Of a stretch of 63,798 bases of DNA, positions 1 through 8,560 are shown one piece after another. The stretch is from positions 1 to 63,798 of the forward strand of contig JANXXE010000063.1 of assembly GCA_025350815.1 (NCBI GenBank). Reading direction: 5' to 3'. The stretch's first letter is position 1, and each line of letters starts with the position of its first letter. Made by a program: the position numbers and the translations under genes. Source of the stretch: Myxococcales bacterium. GTDB lineage: Bacteria > Myxococcota_A > Polyangia > Fen-1088. The notes under the pieces are model-generated. The model was not told where the DNA came from. It made no database searches and saw only the letters and a program-made list of their open reading frames with translations.

Positions 1-261
1 AGCACGCGCATCAAGCGCATGAACCTGGCGTCCCAGGTCGCCGAACTCGAAAACGCCATCGCTACGCCCGGCGGCGAGGCGGCGCTGGTCTTGGCGCCCA
101 ACAACGAGCACATCAAGGTGCTGCTTGCGTCGGGCAAGAAGAACCTTGATGTGCTCGTTGTTGGGCGCCAAGACCAGCGCCGCCTCGCCGCCGGGCGTGG
201 CGGTGGCGTTTTCGAGTTCGGCGACCTGGGACGCCAGGTTCATGCGCTTGATGCGCGTGCT
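1..261. repeat. Near-perfect fold-back palindrome at the left edge
   Basis: Base i pairs with base 262-i across the whole stretch, so bases 1-130 are almost exactly the reverse complement of 132-261 with essentially no spacer. I see only a few mismatches (59/203, 63/199, 120/142, 123/139, 129/133). The repeat lies inside a coding sequence (the Wzz-like gene), so the same protein segment can be read on both strands. A spacer-less inverted duplication inside a gene at the very end of a sequence is typical of a chimeric or fold-back read or a mis-assembled contig end. A real inverted duplication is possible but less likely. Confidence 0.9.
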
Positions 262-996
262 GCTCAGAGTGCTACCCAGGGCACCCAGGTCGGTCGCAAG
301 GAGACTCGGCCCCTCCGCGGGTGACACGGACAGCACGTCGTTGTCTCGCTTGAACTGGTTGAGGGCGACCTCTCCGTCGCGCAGCTTGCCCTGAAGCTCT
401 TGCGTCTGTATCTCCAGCCACGACAGCGCCGTGCGCGATGCCTCGGTCTTTTGGTTCAGGTTTCTCTCGATGTACACGTCGGACAGGGTGTTGGCCAGCA
501 GCGCCGCCTGATCCGGGTCCGGGTGCGTGGCGACGATGGTGACAAGCTGGGTGCCCGCCACGGGCTGGATCACGATCCGACTTTTCGCCAGCTCAATGGC
601 ATCGGGGGTGGGTGCGCCCGCTGTGTCGGCCGGGGCGCTCGTCCGGTGCAGCCGGGTGACAGCCTCGGAGATAAGCGAATGGCTGGCCAGGATTTTGTAC
701 TGGGTGTTGTAGTACGGCATGTTGTCGCCGCCGCTGCCCATCTCCTCGACCTCGTTCACATTGGTCAGGACCTTGGGCGCGTTCGGCTCGATCACCAAGG
801 TGGCGCGGGCCTGGTAGTTTGGGGCGAGGCCCTGCGCGTACAGGGCGGCCGCCACGGCTGATGCGACGGTCATGACAAGAACCAGCCACTTGTAGTGCAG
901 GAGGATGCCGATCATCTCGCGCAAGCGAAACGACGGATCCTGGTCGGGAGACGCCGTTTCGGCGCCCGGAGAGACCATCTCCGTCGATTCATTCAT
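131..996 (-). CDS. Wzz/GumC-type polysaccharide chain-length or export protein (3' partial)
   Basis: Reads from an ATG at 996 (protein begins MNESTEMVSPG). A transmembrane segment follows at about residues 34-54 (after the LLHYKW stretch), then a periplasmic region typical of the Wzz domain, with an ATLVIEPNAPKVL-like segment near residue 65 and a coiled-coil stretch from about residue 190 (ALSWLEIQTQELQGKLRD). Such proteins span the inner membrane and control exopolysaccharide or O-antigen chain length; longer members carry a tyrosine kinase. The frame stays open into the fold-back palindrome but the sequence beyond about base 131 is only the reverse complement of itself, so the true C-terminus is missing and a kinase domain cannot be judged. 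Bases 997-1290 upstream hold no gene. Confidence 0.75.
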
Positions 997-1118
997 GAGT
1001 GCGCCTGGCACCCTGATGCGTGTCGACAACGCAGTGGTCTATGGCGGTGCGATAGTTCGTCATCCTCGTGTCAAAGCCCCAGTGCTTACGAGTCGCACTA
1101 TCTTCTATCCTGCCGTGA

Positions 1119-1148
1119 GGTCCCCGACCAATTCCTCACCCGGGGACC
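1119..1148. promoter_or_regulatory. 8-bp perfect inverted repeat upstream of the Wzz-like gene
   Basis: GGTCCCCG at 1119-1126 and CGGGGACC at 1141-1148 form perfect arms around a 14-base spacer. It is in the only non-coding stretch between the Wzz-like gene and the molybdopterin enzyme gene and has no T-run beside it, so an operator is as likely as a hairpin. Chance occurrence in GC-rich DNA cannot be excluded. Confidence 0.3.
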
Positions 1149-1290
1149 GCCGGCTGGAACGAAAAAAGTATCCTTCCTCACATCGTATGTTGTCGATAAT
1201 GTCCGCGCAAGCGGCAAGGACGCGGGCGGTGGGGGGGCCTGTCCCCGGCAAGGCGTTCATGGGGACTCAAGTCGCGCGGCGGCAGTTCCG

Positions 1291-3600
1291 TCACGTGGTC
1301 GAGGCAGTCGGCACGACGCTGATGACGATGGATTTCGAGGTCGGCGTGTTGCTGTGGTCAGCGACGCTGGCAAGCGGGACGAGGACGTTCGTTTCCGGGA
1401 AGTAGCTGGCCGCGCAGCGACGGGGGATTGCGTAGGGCACGACCACGAAACGTTTGGCCACGCGCAGCTCGGCCCCGAAGTGGCTGCGCAGATCCACGAC
1501 CTGTCCGTCGACAAGACCCAGGTCACGGATGTCGTCGGCGTTCAGGAACACCACGCGCCGCCCGCCCCGGATGCCACGGTAGCGATCGTCGAGGCCATAG
1601 ACAGTGGTGTTGAACTGGTCGTGGCTGCGGATGGTCATCATCAGCAGCTGTCCCGGTTCAAGATCGTGCCGGGGCAAGGGGTGCGTGGTGAAGCGCGCCC
1701 GGCCGGTGGCCGTCTCGAATCGGCGCTGGCGGGCGGGGTTCGGCAAGACCAGGCCCGTGCGGCCCCGAACGCGGCTGTTGAAGTTCTCGAAGCCGGGCAC
1801 GACTGCGGCGATGTCGTCCCGGATAAGGTCGTAGTTGCCCGCCAGGCTTTCCCACGCGACGGAATTTCGCGGACCCAAAACCGCGCGCGCCAGCCCCGCC
1901 ACGATCGCCGCCTCGCTGCGCAGGTGGTCGGACGCTGGCGGCAAGGCGCCCTGCGATCGGTGCACGATGCCCATCGAATTTTCTACGGTCACGAACTGCG
2001 GCCCCGCTGCCTGCTGGTCGTGCTCGCTGCGGCCGAGACAAGGTAAGATCAGCGCCTGACGGCCCGTGACCAGGTGGCCGCGGTTCAGCTTGGTCGAAAC
2101 CTGGACGGTCAGCCGGCAGCGGCGCAATGCCTGCGCTGTCGCTTCAGTGTCCGGCGTGGCCGACAGGAAGTTGCCACCGAGGGCAAAGAAGACATCCGCG
2201 CGTCCGTCGGCCATGGCGGAAATGGCGTTGACCGTGTCCAGTCCATGCCGGCGCGGGGGCGAAAAGCCGAAGTGCGCGCCCAGACGGTCCAGGAACGCGT
2301 CGTCCATCCGTTCCCAGATGCCCATCGTGCGATCGCCCTGCACGTTACTGTGGCCGCGCACCGGACAGACGCCGGCGCCAGGACGGCCCAGGTGCCCGCC
2401 GAGCAACAGCAGGTTGACAATCTCCTGGATGTTGGCGACGGCGTTCTTGTGTTGCGTGAGGCCCATGGCCCAGCAGGCGATGGTGCGTTTCGAATTCCAT
2501 GCCACCTCGGCGGCGCGGCGGATGTCGGCGCGTGCAACGCCGCTGTCCGCAACCAGCGTGTCCCAGCCGAGCGCGGCCAGCGCGGCCTTGTAGTCGTCGA
2601 AACCGTCGGTGTGCGCATCAATGAATCGCTGGTCGACGACGTCGCCGGACCGTCGGGCTTCCTCTTCCAGGATTTCCTTGCAGATGCCTTGTAAGAGGGC
2701 GACGTCGCCGTTGATACGAACGGGCAGATGCAACGTTGCGATGGGCGTCCCGCCACCCGCAAACGCCCACGGCTCTTGCGGATGCTGAAAACGGTTCAGC
2801 GCGGCTTCGGGCAACGGGTTGATGCTGACGATGCGGCAGCCGCGGCGGGCGGCCTCTTGCAGCGTCGTCAGCATGCGCGGGTGGTTGGTTCCCGGGTTCT
2901 GTCCGATGACAAAGATGGCGTCGGCCAGCTCGAAATCTTCCAGCTGCACCGTGCCCTTGCCGACGCCGATGGTCTCGCGCAGTGCCCAGCCGCTGGATTC
3001 GTGGCACATGTTCGAGCAATCCGGCAGGTTGTTGGTGCCGAATTGCCGCACGAACAACTGGTACAGGAAGGCCGCTTCGTTGCTGGTCCGCCCCGACGTA
3101 TAGAAGACGGCGTGGTCCGGGCCGGGCAGGGCGCCAAGCTCGTGCGACACAAGGGCGAACGCCTTGTCCCAGGTCACCGGGGCGTAATGTTCGGCGCCCG
3201 CGCGCAACAGCATCGGTTCGGTGAGCCGACCAAGTTGCCCCAGCGCATGATCCGACAGCGCCGCCAGTTGCGCGACGCTGTGCTGGGCAAAATAGGCGGC
3301 ATCGAGGCGCAGCGACGTCGCTTCCGCGGCGACGGCTTTGGCGCCGTTTTCACAGAACTCGAATTCCGAGCGGTGCTCGTGTGGCTCGGGCCAGGCGCAG
3401 CCGGGACAGTCGAAACCTTCGGGCTGGTTCACGGCCAGCAATGCGCGCGTGCCGGTCAGCCATCCGGTTTGCGCGCGTAGTTGCGCCAGGCTGGCGCGCA
3501 CAGCAGGAAATCCCCCGGCCACCGACGGCGCCTGCGCGATCCGCACGTTGGCCGTGTCGTCAGGGGGCTGCGCGGCGGGAACGCGGTGATCGTCGGCCAT
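1291..3600 (-). CDS. FdhF/YdeP-type molybdopterin oxidoreductase, alpha subunit
   Basis: A 769-residue protein of the formate-dehydrogenase-like molybdopterin family, closest in layout to the YdeP/FdhF2 group (about 760 residues). Visible are the N-terminal CPGCAWPEP and CENGAKA segments (residues about 65-88) typical of that group, and a Cys-His pair at 199-200 (NMCHESSGWAL) where formate dehydrogenases have their Mo-ligand Cys/Sec and His. The C-terminus is a typical molydopterin dinucleotide-binding domain. No classical N-terminal four-Cys [4Fe-4S] motif is apparent. It should bind bis-MGD; the substrate is unknown, with formate or an acid-resistance role possible. It lies 18 bp downstream of fdhD, the sulfurtransferase needed to mature such enzymes, in the same direction. 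Family assignment is firm, substrate is not. Confidence 0.88.
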   Translation of the reverse strand: MADDHRVPAAQPPDDTANVRIAQAPSVAGGFPAVRASLAQLRAQTGWLTGTRALLAVNQPEGFDCPGCAWPEPHEHRSEFEFCENGAKAVAAEATSLRLDAAYFAQHSVAQLAALSDHALGQLGRLTEPMLLRAGAEHYAPVTWDKAFALVSHELGALPGPDHAVFYTSGRTSNEAAFLYQLFVRQFGTNNLPDCSNMCHESSGWALRETIGVGKGTVQLEDFELADAIFVIGQNPGTNHPRMLTTLQEAARRGCRIVSINPLPEAALNRFQHPQEPWAFAGGGTPIATLHLPVRINGDVALLQGICKEILEEEARRSGDVVDQRFIDAHTDGFDDYKAALAALGWDTLVADSGVARADIRRAAEVAWNSKRTIACWAMGLTQHKNAVANIQEIVNLLLLGGHLGRPGAGVCPVRGHSNVQGDRTMGIWERMDDAFLDRLGAHFGFSPPRRHGLDTVNAISAMADGRADVFFALGGNFLSATPDTEATAQALRRCRLTVQVSTKLNRGHLVTGRQALILPCLGRSEHDQQAAGPQFVTVENSMGIVHRSQGALPPASDHLRSEAAIVAGLARAVLGPRNSVAWESLAGNYDLIRDDIAAVVPGFENFNSRVRGRTGLVLPNPARQRRFETATGRARFTTHPLPRHDLEPGQLLMMTIRSHDQFNTTVYGLDDRYRGIRGGRRVVFLNADDIRDLGLVDGQVVDLRSHFGAELRVAKRFVVVPYAIPRRCAASYFPETNVLVPLASVADHSNTPTSKSIVISVVPTASTT

Positions 3601-3618
3601 GGCCGGCGCAGTCTAGCG

Positions 3619-4437
3619 TCAGGGGTGGGGAAGCGCGAGGCGTCCGGCGTCGCTGTAGACGTTGAAGCGCCCGTCGCGCACAAAGCCCAGCAGCGTCATG
3701 CCGGCCTCGGCGGCCAGTGCGGCGGACAGGCTGGAGGGCGCGCCCACGGCGGCGAAAATCGGGATCTGCGCCATGATTGCTTTTTGCACCAACTCGAAGC
3801 CGGCGCGGCCGCTGACCATAAGGATGCCAGTCGTCGCGGGCAGCGCCCCGGCGATGAACAGCGCGCCTACGACCTTGTCGACGGCGTTGTGGCGGCCCAC
3901 ATCCTCGCGCAGCAGCGTCAGGCGGCCAGTGATGTCGAACAGACCGGCGGCGTGCAGGCCCCCCGTGGATGCGAACGCCGCCTGTTGCTGGCGCAATAGG
4001 CCGGGCAGCGCGTGAATGAACGCCGCGCTGACGACGGGCTGTCCTGGCGGCAACGGGCCGGGCGGCGCCACGCGAAGCTCGTCGAGGGAACTTTTGCCGC
4101 ACAACCCGCAGGCGGATGTCATCGTGAAGGCGCGCACGCCCGGTCGCGCAGACAGGGTCGCGCCCGCCGCCAGGGTCACGACCACGGTGTTGTCGGATGG
4201 CGTGTCGATGTTTGCCACCTGCGCATGCGTTCGCAGCAGCCCTTCGCTAAACAGGAAGCCGGCTGCGAGTTCGGCGTCATCGCCGGGCGTGCGCATGGTG
4301 ACGGACAGGGTTTGTTCGCCGCCGGCATCCGAGCGAACGCGGATTTCAAGCGGCTCCTCGACAGCCAGGTGGTCGGGCGACGTGCGCTCGATGTCCCCAC
4401 GAATCTCGCGGACGGAAATCGATTGCGTCTTCCTCAT
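3619..4437 (-). CDS. fdhD: FdhD, formate dehydrogenase accessory sulfurtransferase
   Basis: A 272-residue FdhD-family protein. The signature CGLCG motif lies at residues 110-114; the Cys pair C110/C113 carries persulfide sulfur from the IscS-type desulfurase to the molybdenum cofactor. The conserved E-E-P-L segment (about 27-30), the GFLFSEGLL segment (about 60-68) and the C-terminal SGRAGFELVQKA segment are all present, and length is normal. It is directly upstream of the FdhF-like oxidoreductase gene, which is the expected client. The downstream edge of the sigma factor gene is only 10 bp away, so all three minus-strand genes may be one transcript. Confidence 0.93.
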   Translation of the reverse strand: MRKTQSISVREIRGDIERTSPDHLAVEEPLEIRVRSDAGGEQTLSVTMRTPGDDAELAAGFLFSEGLLRTHAQVANIDTPSDNTVVVTLAAGATLSARPGVRAFTMTSACGLCGKSSLDELRVAPPGPLPPGQPVVSAAFIHALPGLLRQQQAAFASTGGLHAAGLFDITGRLTLLREDVGRHNAVDKVVGALFIAGALPATTGILMVSGRAGFELVQKAIMAQIPIFAAVGAPSSLSAALAAEAGMTLLGFVRDGRFNVYSDAGRLALPHP

Positions 4438-4446
4438 GGGAGGCGC

Positions 4447-5475
4447 CTAGTGCCGGCCGCCGGCTTGCCACGACATCTGGATGTCGGCGCCCAGTTCCTT
4501 GACGATCTCCTCCCGGAAGCGCTTCTTCATCTTGTCGGCGATCTGCCCCATGCGCTGCTTGGATACGCCAAAACGTTCGCCGAGGCTGCCAAGCGGCGCC
4601 GGCTCAGCGTCGGTGGCCAGGTGCTCGCGCCAGATGGCGCGCTCGCGCTCGTCCGTTAGTGACTTCTCGAAACGCGTCATCAGGGTCCGCACGGCCTCGC
4701 CCAGTTCGCTGCGTGCGGCGTTGTCTTCGGGCGACGATTCGTGGCCCGAGATTCGCTCGGCGAACGAGCCGCCCTCTTCGTCGGGTCGCGGGTCGATCGA
4801 AACTTCGCGCGACGACAGATGCGCCGAGACCTCGATGACGTCTTTCTCGGCGACGTCCAGCTTGGCCGCCAGCAGCTTCGGTGTCGGGTCGAAACCGGCG
4901 GCCAGCAATTTCTGCCGTTCCTTGTCCAGGCGGAAGAACAGCTTGCGTCCGGCGCGCGTATTTCCGACGTGGATCAGACGTGCGTTGGTCATCAAGAAGC
5001 GCAGGACGTAGGCACGAATCCAGTACCCCGCGTACGACCCAAAACGCGTGCCGACGTTGGGATCCCAGCGCTTGACCGCCTCCATCAGGCCGACGCTGCC
5101 TTCTTGAAACAGGTCCAGCATGCTGAGCCAGGCCTGCCGGTACTGGTAAGCGATGGTCACGACCAGACGCAGGTTGTGCACCACCAGTTTGCGCGCGGCC
5201 GCCAGATCGCCCTGTTCGCGCAGCGCCAGAATGAGGGCGCGCTCTTCCTCCTCGGTCAGACGCGGGTAGCGCCGCGCCTCCGACAGAAAGCGCCGCAGGG
5301 GATCGCGCGGCAGGGCAACGTCGTGGGTCAGTTCCAGCGCGACTGTGGTGTCGTCAGCCGGTGTCGTGCCGGGTGCGCCATCGGCCATGGTCTCGTCGGG
5401 CGCGAGCGGTTCTTCGCCCTCGGGCTCGCCGTCGTCGGCGTCGTCGTCTTGCTTGTCTTCGCGGCTCTTGGTCAT
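4447..5475 (-). CDS. Alternative sigma factor of the RpoH/sigma-70 family
   Basis: Contains sigma-70 region 1.2 (PLRRFLSEARRYP), region 2 with the core-binding and -10 segments (LVVHNLRLVVTIAYQY, LDLFQEGSVGLMEAVKRWDP, GTRFGSYAGYWIRAYV), and region 4 at the C-terminus with a helix-turn-helix (LGERFGVSKQRMGQIADKM). This is the RpoH/sigma-32-like layout. An acidic low-complexity N-terminus (about residues 1-50) is an extension. I take the ATG at 5475 (MTKSREDK), preceded by GGGA; an earlier in-frame ATG at 5508 would put a TATATA that looks like a -10 element inside the gene. The gene is divergent from the HupE-like gene, with a 10-bp inverted repeat between them. Confidence 0.88.
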   Translation of the reverse strand: MTKSREDKQDDDADDGEPEGEEPLAPDETMADGAPGTTPADDTTVALELTHDVALPRDPLRRFLSEARRYPRLTEEEERALILALREQGDLAAARKLVVHNLRLVVTIAYQYRQAWLSMLDLFQEGSVGLMEAVKRWDPNVGTRFGSYAGYWIRAYVLRFLMTNARLIHVGNTRAGRKLFFRLDKERQKLLAAGFDPTPKLLAAKLDVAEKDVIEVSAHLSSREVSIDPRPDEEGGSFAERISGHESSPEDNAARSELGEAVRTLMTRFEKSLTDERERAIWREHLATDAEPAPLGSLGERFGVSKQRMGQIADKMKKRFREEIVKELGADIQMSWQAGGRH

Positions 5476-5550
5476 CGATCGCCGTCCCGCGTGGTTATAT
5501 ATCGGCATTCGGGGCCCGGCCGCCGTTTGTCGTAGCTGTGGCCCGGTGGC

Positions 5551-5582
5551 GTTATACGCCGTGGCATACTGGGGCGTATAAC
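5551..5582. promoter_or_regulatory. Perfect 10-bp inverted repeat, candidate operator
   Basis: GTTATACGCC at 5551-5560 and GGCGTATAAC at 5573-5582 are exact reverse complements with a 12-base spacer. The centre-to-centre distance of about 22 bp is two helical turns, as for many dimeric regulator sites. The element lies between the divergent starts of the sigma factor gene (5475, minus) and the HupE-like gene (5676, plus), and a TATATA at about 5497-5502 could be the -10 of the sigma factor promoter. No T-run follows, so a terminator is unlikely. Which gene it controls is not known. Confidence 0.55.
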
Positions 5583-5675
5583 CGTGGCAGACGTCGGGGT
5601 GCTCCTCGGTGGCTCGGGCGTCCTGGTGAATGTCCCCCGGCCGGGTGTGTCAGGTCGGGAGCGCCGCCGTTTGCG

Positions 5676-6809
5676 ATGAGTCTCAACAGAATTGTCCCCT
5701 GCGTCGTCGCCTTGGCCCTGGGCCCGGGCGTGGGCGCGGCCGTTGCCCACAGCCGCACGTCCACCTTCAGCGAGATCGCCGTGGCCGCCCGCTCGGTCAC
5801 CTGGCGCATACGTATTCGCACCGCCGATCTGGCCGTGCCCGTCGGTCTTTCCGAGGGCGCCCTGCCATCGGTCAGCGTCATTGCCGCGCGGGCGGCGGCG
5901 GTTGGCCGTTATGTCAGCGGGCGCCTAGGGGTGTATGCGCGGGCCGAGCCCTGCCAGTCGTTTTTCGACGAACTGACGCCGGCCCCCGAGGCGCCCGAGC
6001 CCACGGTGGCGCTGACCCTGCGTTTCGATTGTTCGCAGCGGGTCGAGGCGTTGCGTCTGCGCTACGATCTGTTCTTCGACCTGGATGATTTGCACAGTGG
6101 TTTCGTCAAGCTGGTCCTGGACGCCGACCGGGTGACCACGACGATCTTTCGCAGCGGCATGCGCGAGATTTCGGTGCAGCGCCCCGTCTCGCCGTGGGCC
6201 AGTGCGCATGACTACCTGGTGCTGGGCCTGGAACACATCTTTACCGGCACCGATCACTTGGCGTTTTTGGCCGCGTTGTTGCTGGCCGTGGGACTTTCGC
6301 GGCGCAGTGGTCCTGGCGTCGCGCCACTGGCGGCCAGTTCGGGCGCCGCGGTGGTGGGCACGCTGAAGTTGGTCTCGGCGTTCACAGTCGCGCATTCCCT
6401 GACGCTGATCGCATCCGCCCTGCGCCCGGGCCTGCTGCCCACCTTCTGGGTCGAGCCGGCCATCGCGCTGTCGGTGGCCTACGTCGCGGTCGAGAACCTG
6501 ACGCGCCGACAGCCGCGCCGCCGCTGGGTGCTGGTGTTTGCCTTCGGTCTGGTCCACGGATTCGGGTTCGCGTCGGTGCTGGCCGAGATTGGTCTGCCCG
6601 ACCAAGGCCTGCTGCTGTCGCTGTTGTCGTTCAATCTGGGCGTCGAGTTGGGGCAACTGGCGGTGGTCGCGGTGACCCTGCCTGTGCTGTTGCTTTTCGC
6701 CCGGCGCAATCCCCACGGGTTCGAACAGGCGGCGGTGACCGCGGGGTCGGCGCTGCTGGGCGTGGCGGGTTTGACCTGGTTCGTGATCCGCGTCGTGGCC
6801 CTTTTGTAG
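5676..6809 (+). CDS. HupE/UreJ-type integral membrane protein
   Basis: A 377-residue membrane protein with an N-terminal signal segment, an extracytoplasmic domain of about 150 residues, and a C-terminal membrane domain. The signature LGLEHIFTGTDHLAFL lies at the start of the membrane part, with later FTVAHSLTL and GLVHGFGFASVL segments; these His-rich motifs define the HupE/UreJ_2 family, whose studied members are linked to nickel or cobalt uptake. Several hydrophobic helices follow to the end. Start chosen at the ATG at 5676 because the upstream open frame is Arg-rich and unlike protein. No hydrogenase or urease genes are nearby, so the metal substrate is unknown. Confidence 0.85.
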   Translation: MSLNRIVPCVVALALGPGVGAAVAHSRTSTFSEIAVAARSVTWRIRIRTADLAVPVGLSEGALPSVSVIAARAAAVGRYVSGRLGVYARAEPCQSFFDELTPAPEAPEPTVALTLRFDCSQRVEALRLRYDLFFDLDDLHSGFVKLVLDADRVTTTIFRSGMREISVQRPVSPWASAHDYLVLGLEHIFTGTDHLAFLAALLLAVGLSRRSGPGVAPLAASSGAAVVGTLKLVSAFTVAHSLTLIASALRPGLLPTFWVEPAIALSVAYVAVENLTRRQPRRRWVLVFAFGLVHGFGFASVLAEIGLPDQGLLLSLLSFNLGVELGQLAVVAVTLPVLLLFARRNPHGFEQAAVTAGSALLGVAGLTWFVIRVVALL

Positions 6810-6873
6810 CGGGCATCGCACGTGGTTAGAGCAGGCGCGTGACCGTTCTGTCGCGTGTAGTACGATTGCCGCG

Positions 6874-8556
6874 ATGATCGGTCCGCTGTCTGCCGGCCCT
6901 TTGCGCGCGCTGGTCCTGCTGTTCGCCGTGCTGCTGCTGGGCCAGTGCCGGCGGCGCGGGGATGTCGGCGCCGCGCTGCCGCTTGGCGAGGTGCCGGCCG
7001 CCCGCGGCAAGGTCATCAGTCTGCTGTATGTGTCGAACGCGCGCGGCGAATACGAGCCCTGCGGCTGTCCGGTGCATCCGCTGGGTGGTCTGGCCCGCAT
7101 GGGCACGGTGACGGACGTCGCCCGCAGCGAGGCGGACGCCGTCGTCCAAGTAGACGCGGGCGATCTGGTGACGGCGCCGCCCATCCACGGTTCTGACCTG
7201 CGGCCGCCGGATGCGGGTGAACGGGAACGACGCGCCCGCCTGTTGCTGGCGGGGGCCGCGCGGCGCGGGTTGACGGCGTTTGCACCCGGGGAAACGGATC
7301 TGGGCATCGGTCCCGGGCGCCTGGTGAACCTGCTGCGCGAATTCAAGGTGCCGACGGTGTCGGCCAATCTGGTCGACGGCACGGGCCGCTTGTTGTTCGA
7401 CGCCGACCGTCTGGTCGAGGCCGCCGGCATCAAGATCGGGATTTTTGGCGTGCTGGCCTCGCCCGTCGCTGACGGCGAGCCGTGGAAGTCCTGGGACGTG
7501 ACGCTGACCGATCCCGCGCAGGCGGCGGCCCGCGAGGTCAAGTCTCTGCGCGCACGCGGCGCCCAGATTGTGATCGCGCTTTTGCATATGCCGGGGGGAC
7601 CTTCAGCCGCGCGCAAGCTGCTGGCCGCCGCGCCCGGGATCGACTGGGCGGTGCTGGGACACGATGGGTCGATCCTTGAAACGCCCGAGGACGCGGGCGA
7701 GGCACGCATGGTCGAGGCCTTCCAGATGGGCAAGAATCTGGGCCGCCTGGACTTGCACGTCGTCGGTGGCAGCCTGCGCTTTGTCGATCGTGGCCAGCGC
7801 GCGCAGGTTGCCACCATCGTTGCTGACCACGGGCGGCAACTGAGCGATGTGCGTACGCGTGCGGCCGAAAACAGCGCGGCCAGCATGAAGGAATATTTCG
7901 ATCGCCAGACGAAGGTGCTGGAAGACGCCATACGGCGCGAAACGCAGTTGCTGGAATCCCTGCCCGACAAGGTCACGGGAAGCTGGTTCGAGAATCGAAT
8001 CTTCCCCCTGGACGCCGCCGTCCCCGATCAGCCGGGGCTGGCGATGCTGGTCAGCCAGTACAACCAGGAAAGTCAGCGCCGTGCCGTCCGTGGCCTGCCC
8101 GTCGGCATCGCCTACACCGCCGCGGGCGCCACTGCGTCGCCCGTTGCTGCGGCGCAGTCGCCGCTGACTTACGCCGGGACGCAGGCCTGCGGCACCTGCC
8201 ACGCCGCCGCGCTGAAGTTCTGGCAAGGCACGAAGCACGCGCACGCGATGGAACCGTTGCGGGCCAAGTCGCGCGACGGTGATCCCGCCTGCGTCGGCTG
8301 TCATTCGACGGGCTACCTGCAGGCGGGCGGCACGCCTGACATCAAATTGGCGCAGACCCGTTACGCGAACGTGGGGTGCGAATCCTGCCATGGCCCGGGG
8401 CTGGAACACATCACGGCCGTCGACAAGAAGACGTCCACGCGGCGCGCGGTCGGCGCCGTCACGTGCCTGGGCTGTCACACGCCCGATCAGACGAACAACG
8501 GTTTCGATTTCACGCTGTTCCGACGCGCCGTCGTCGGCCCCGGCCACGGCGGGTAG
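6874..8556 (+). CDS. Metallophosphatase (UshA-like) fused to a multiheme cytochrome domain
   Basis: A 560-residue exported protein, possibly a lipoprotein (hydrophobic N-terminus ending LLLGQC). The first about 330 residues resemble UshA/5'-nucleotidase-type metallophosphatases (SNARGEYEPCGCPVHPLGG, VDAGDL, FAPGETDLG, LLHMPGG). A linker of about 70 residues is predicted helical. The C-terminal part has four CxxCH haem-binding motifs (CGTCH, CVGCH, CESCH, CLGCH), as in cytochrome c554-type proteins. This fusion type is known in deltaproteobacteria but its substrate is not. It should act in the periplasm or on the outer face of a membrane, in electron transfer coupled to an unknown hydrolytic or binding role. 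The gene ends 5 bp before the convergent hisC stop. Confidence 0.82.
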   Translation: MIGPLSAGPLRALVLLFAVLLLGQCRRRGDVGAALPLGEVPAARGKVISLLYVSNARGEYEPCGCPVHPLGGLARMGTVTDVARSEADAVVQVDAGDLVTAPPIHGSDLRPPDAGERERRARLLLAGAARRGLTAFAPGETDLGIGPGRLVNLLREFKVPTVSANLVDGTGRLLFDADRLVEAAGIKIGIFGVLASPVADGEPWKSWDVTLTDPAQAAAREVKSLRARGAQIVIALLHMPGGPSAARKLLAAAPGIDWAVLGHDGSILETPEDAGEARMVEAFQMGKNLGRLDLHVVGGSLRFVDRGQRAQVATIVADHGRQLSDVRTRAAENSAASMKEYFDRQTKVLEDAIRRETQLLESLPDKVTGSWFENRIFPLDAAVPDQPGLAMLVSQYNQESQRRAVRGLPVGIAYTAAGATASPVAAAQSPLTYAGTQACGTCHAAALKFWQGTKHAHAMEPLRAKSRDGDPACVGCHSTGYLQAGGTPDIKLAQTRYANVGCESCHGPGLEHITAVDKKTSTRRAVGAVTCLGCHTPDQTNNGFDFTLFRRAVVGPGHGG

Positions 8557-8560
8557 GCGA

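Noticed and set aside
895-2046. Long plus-strand open frames over the molybdopterin and Wzz genes
   Set aside because: They are high-GC shadow frames opposite genes with clear family motifs and have Arg/Gly/Ala-rich composition without domains.
5925-7976. 683-codon minus-strand open frame
   Set aside because: It lies opposite the HupE-like and metallophosphatase-cytochrome genes, whose plus-strand proteins have recognised motifs. Its Ser/Arg-rich translation shows no domain.
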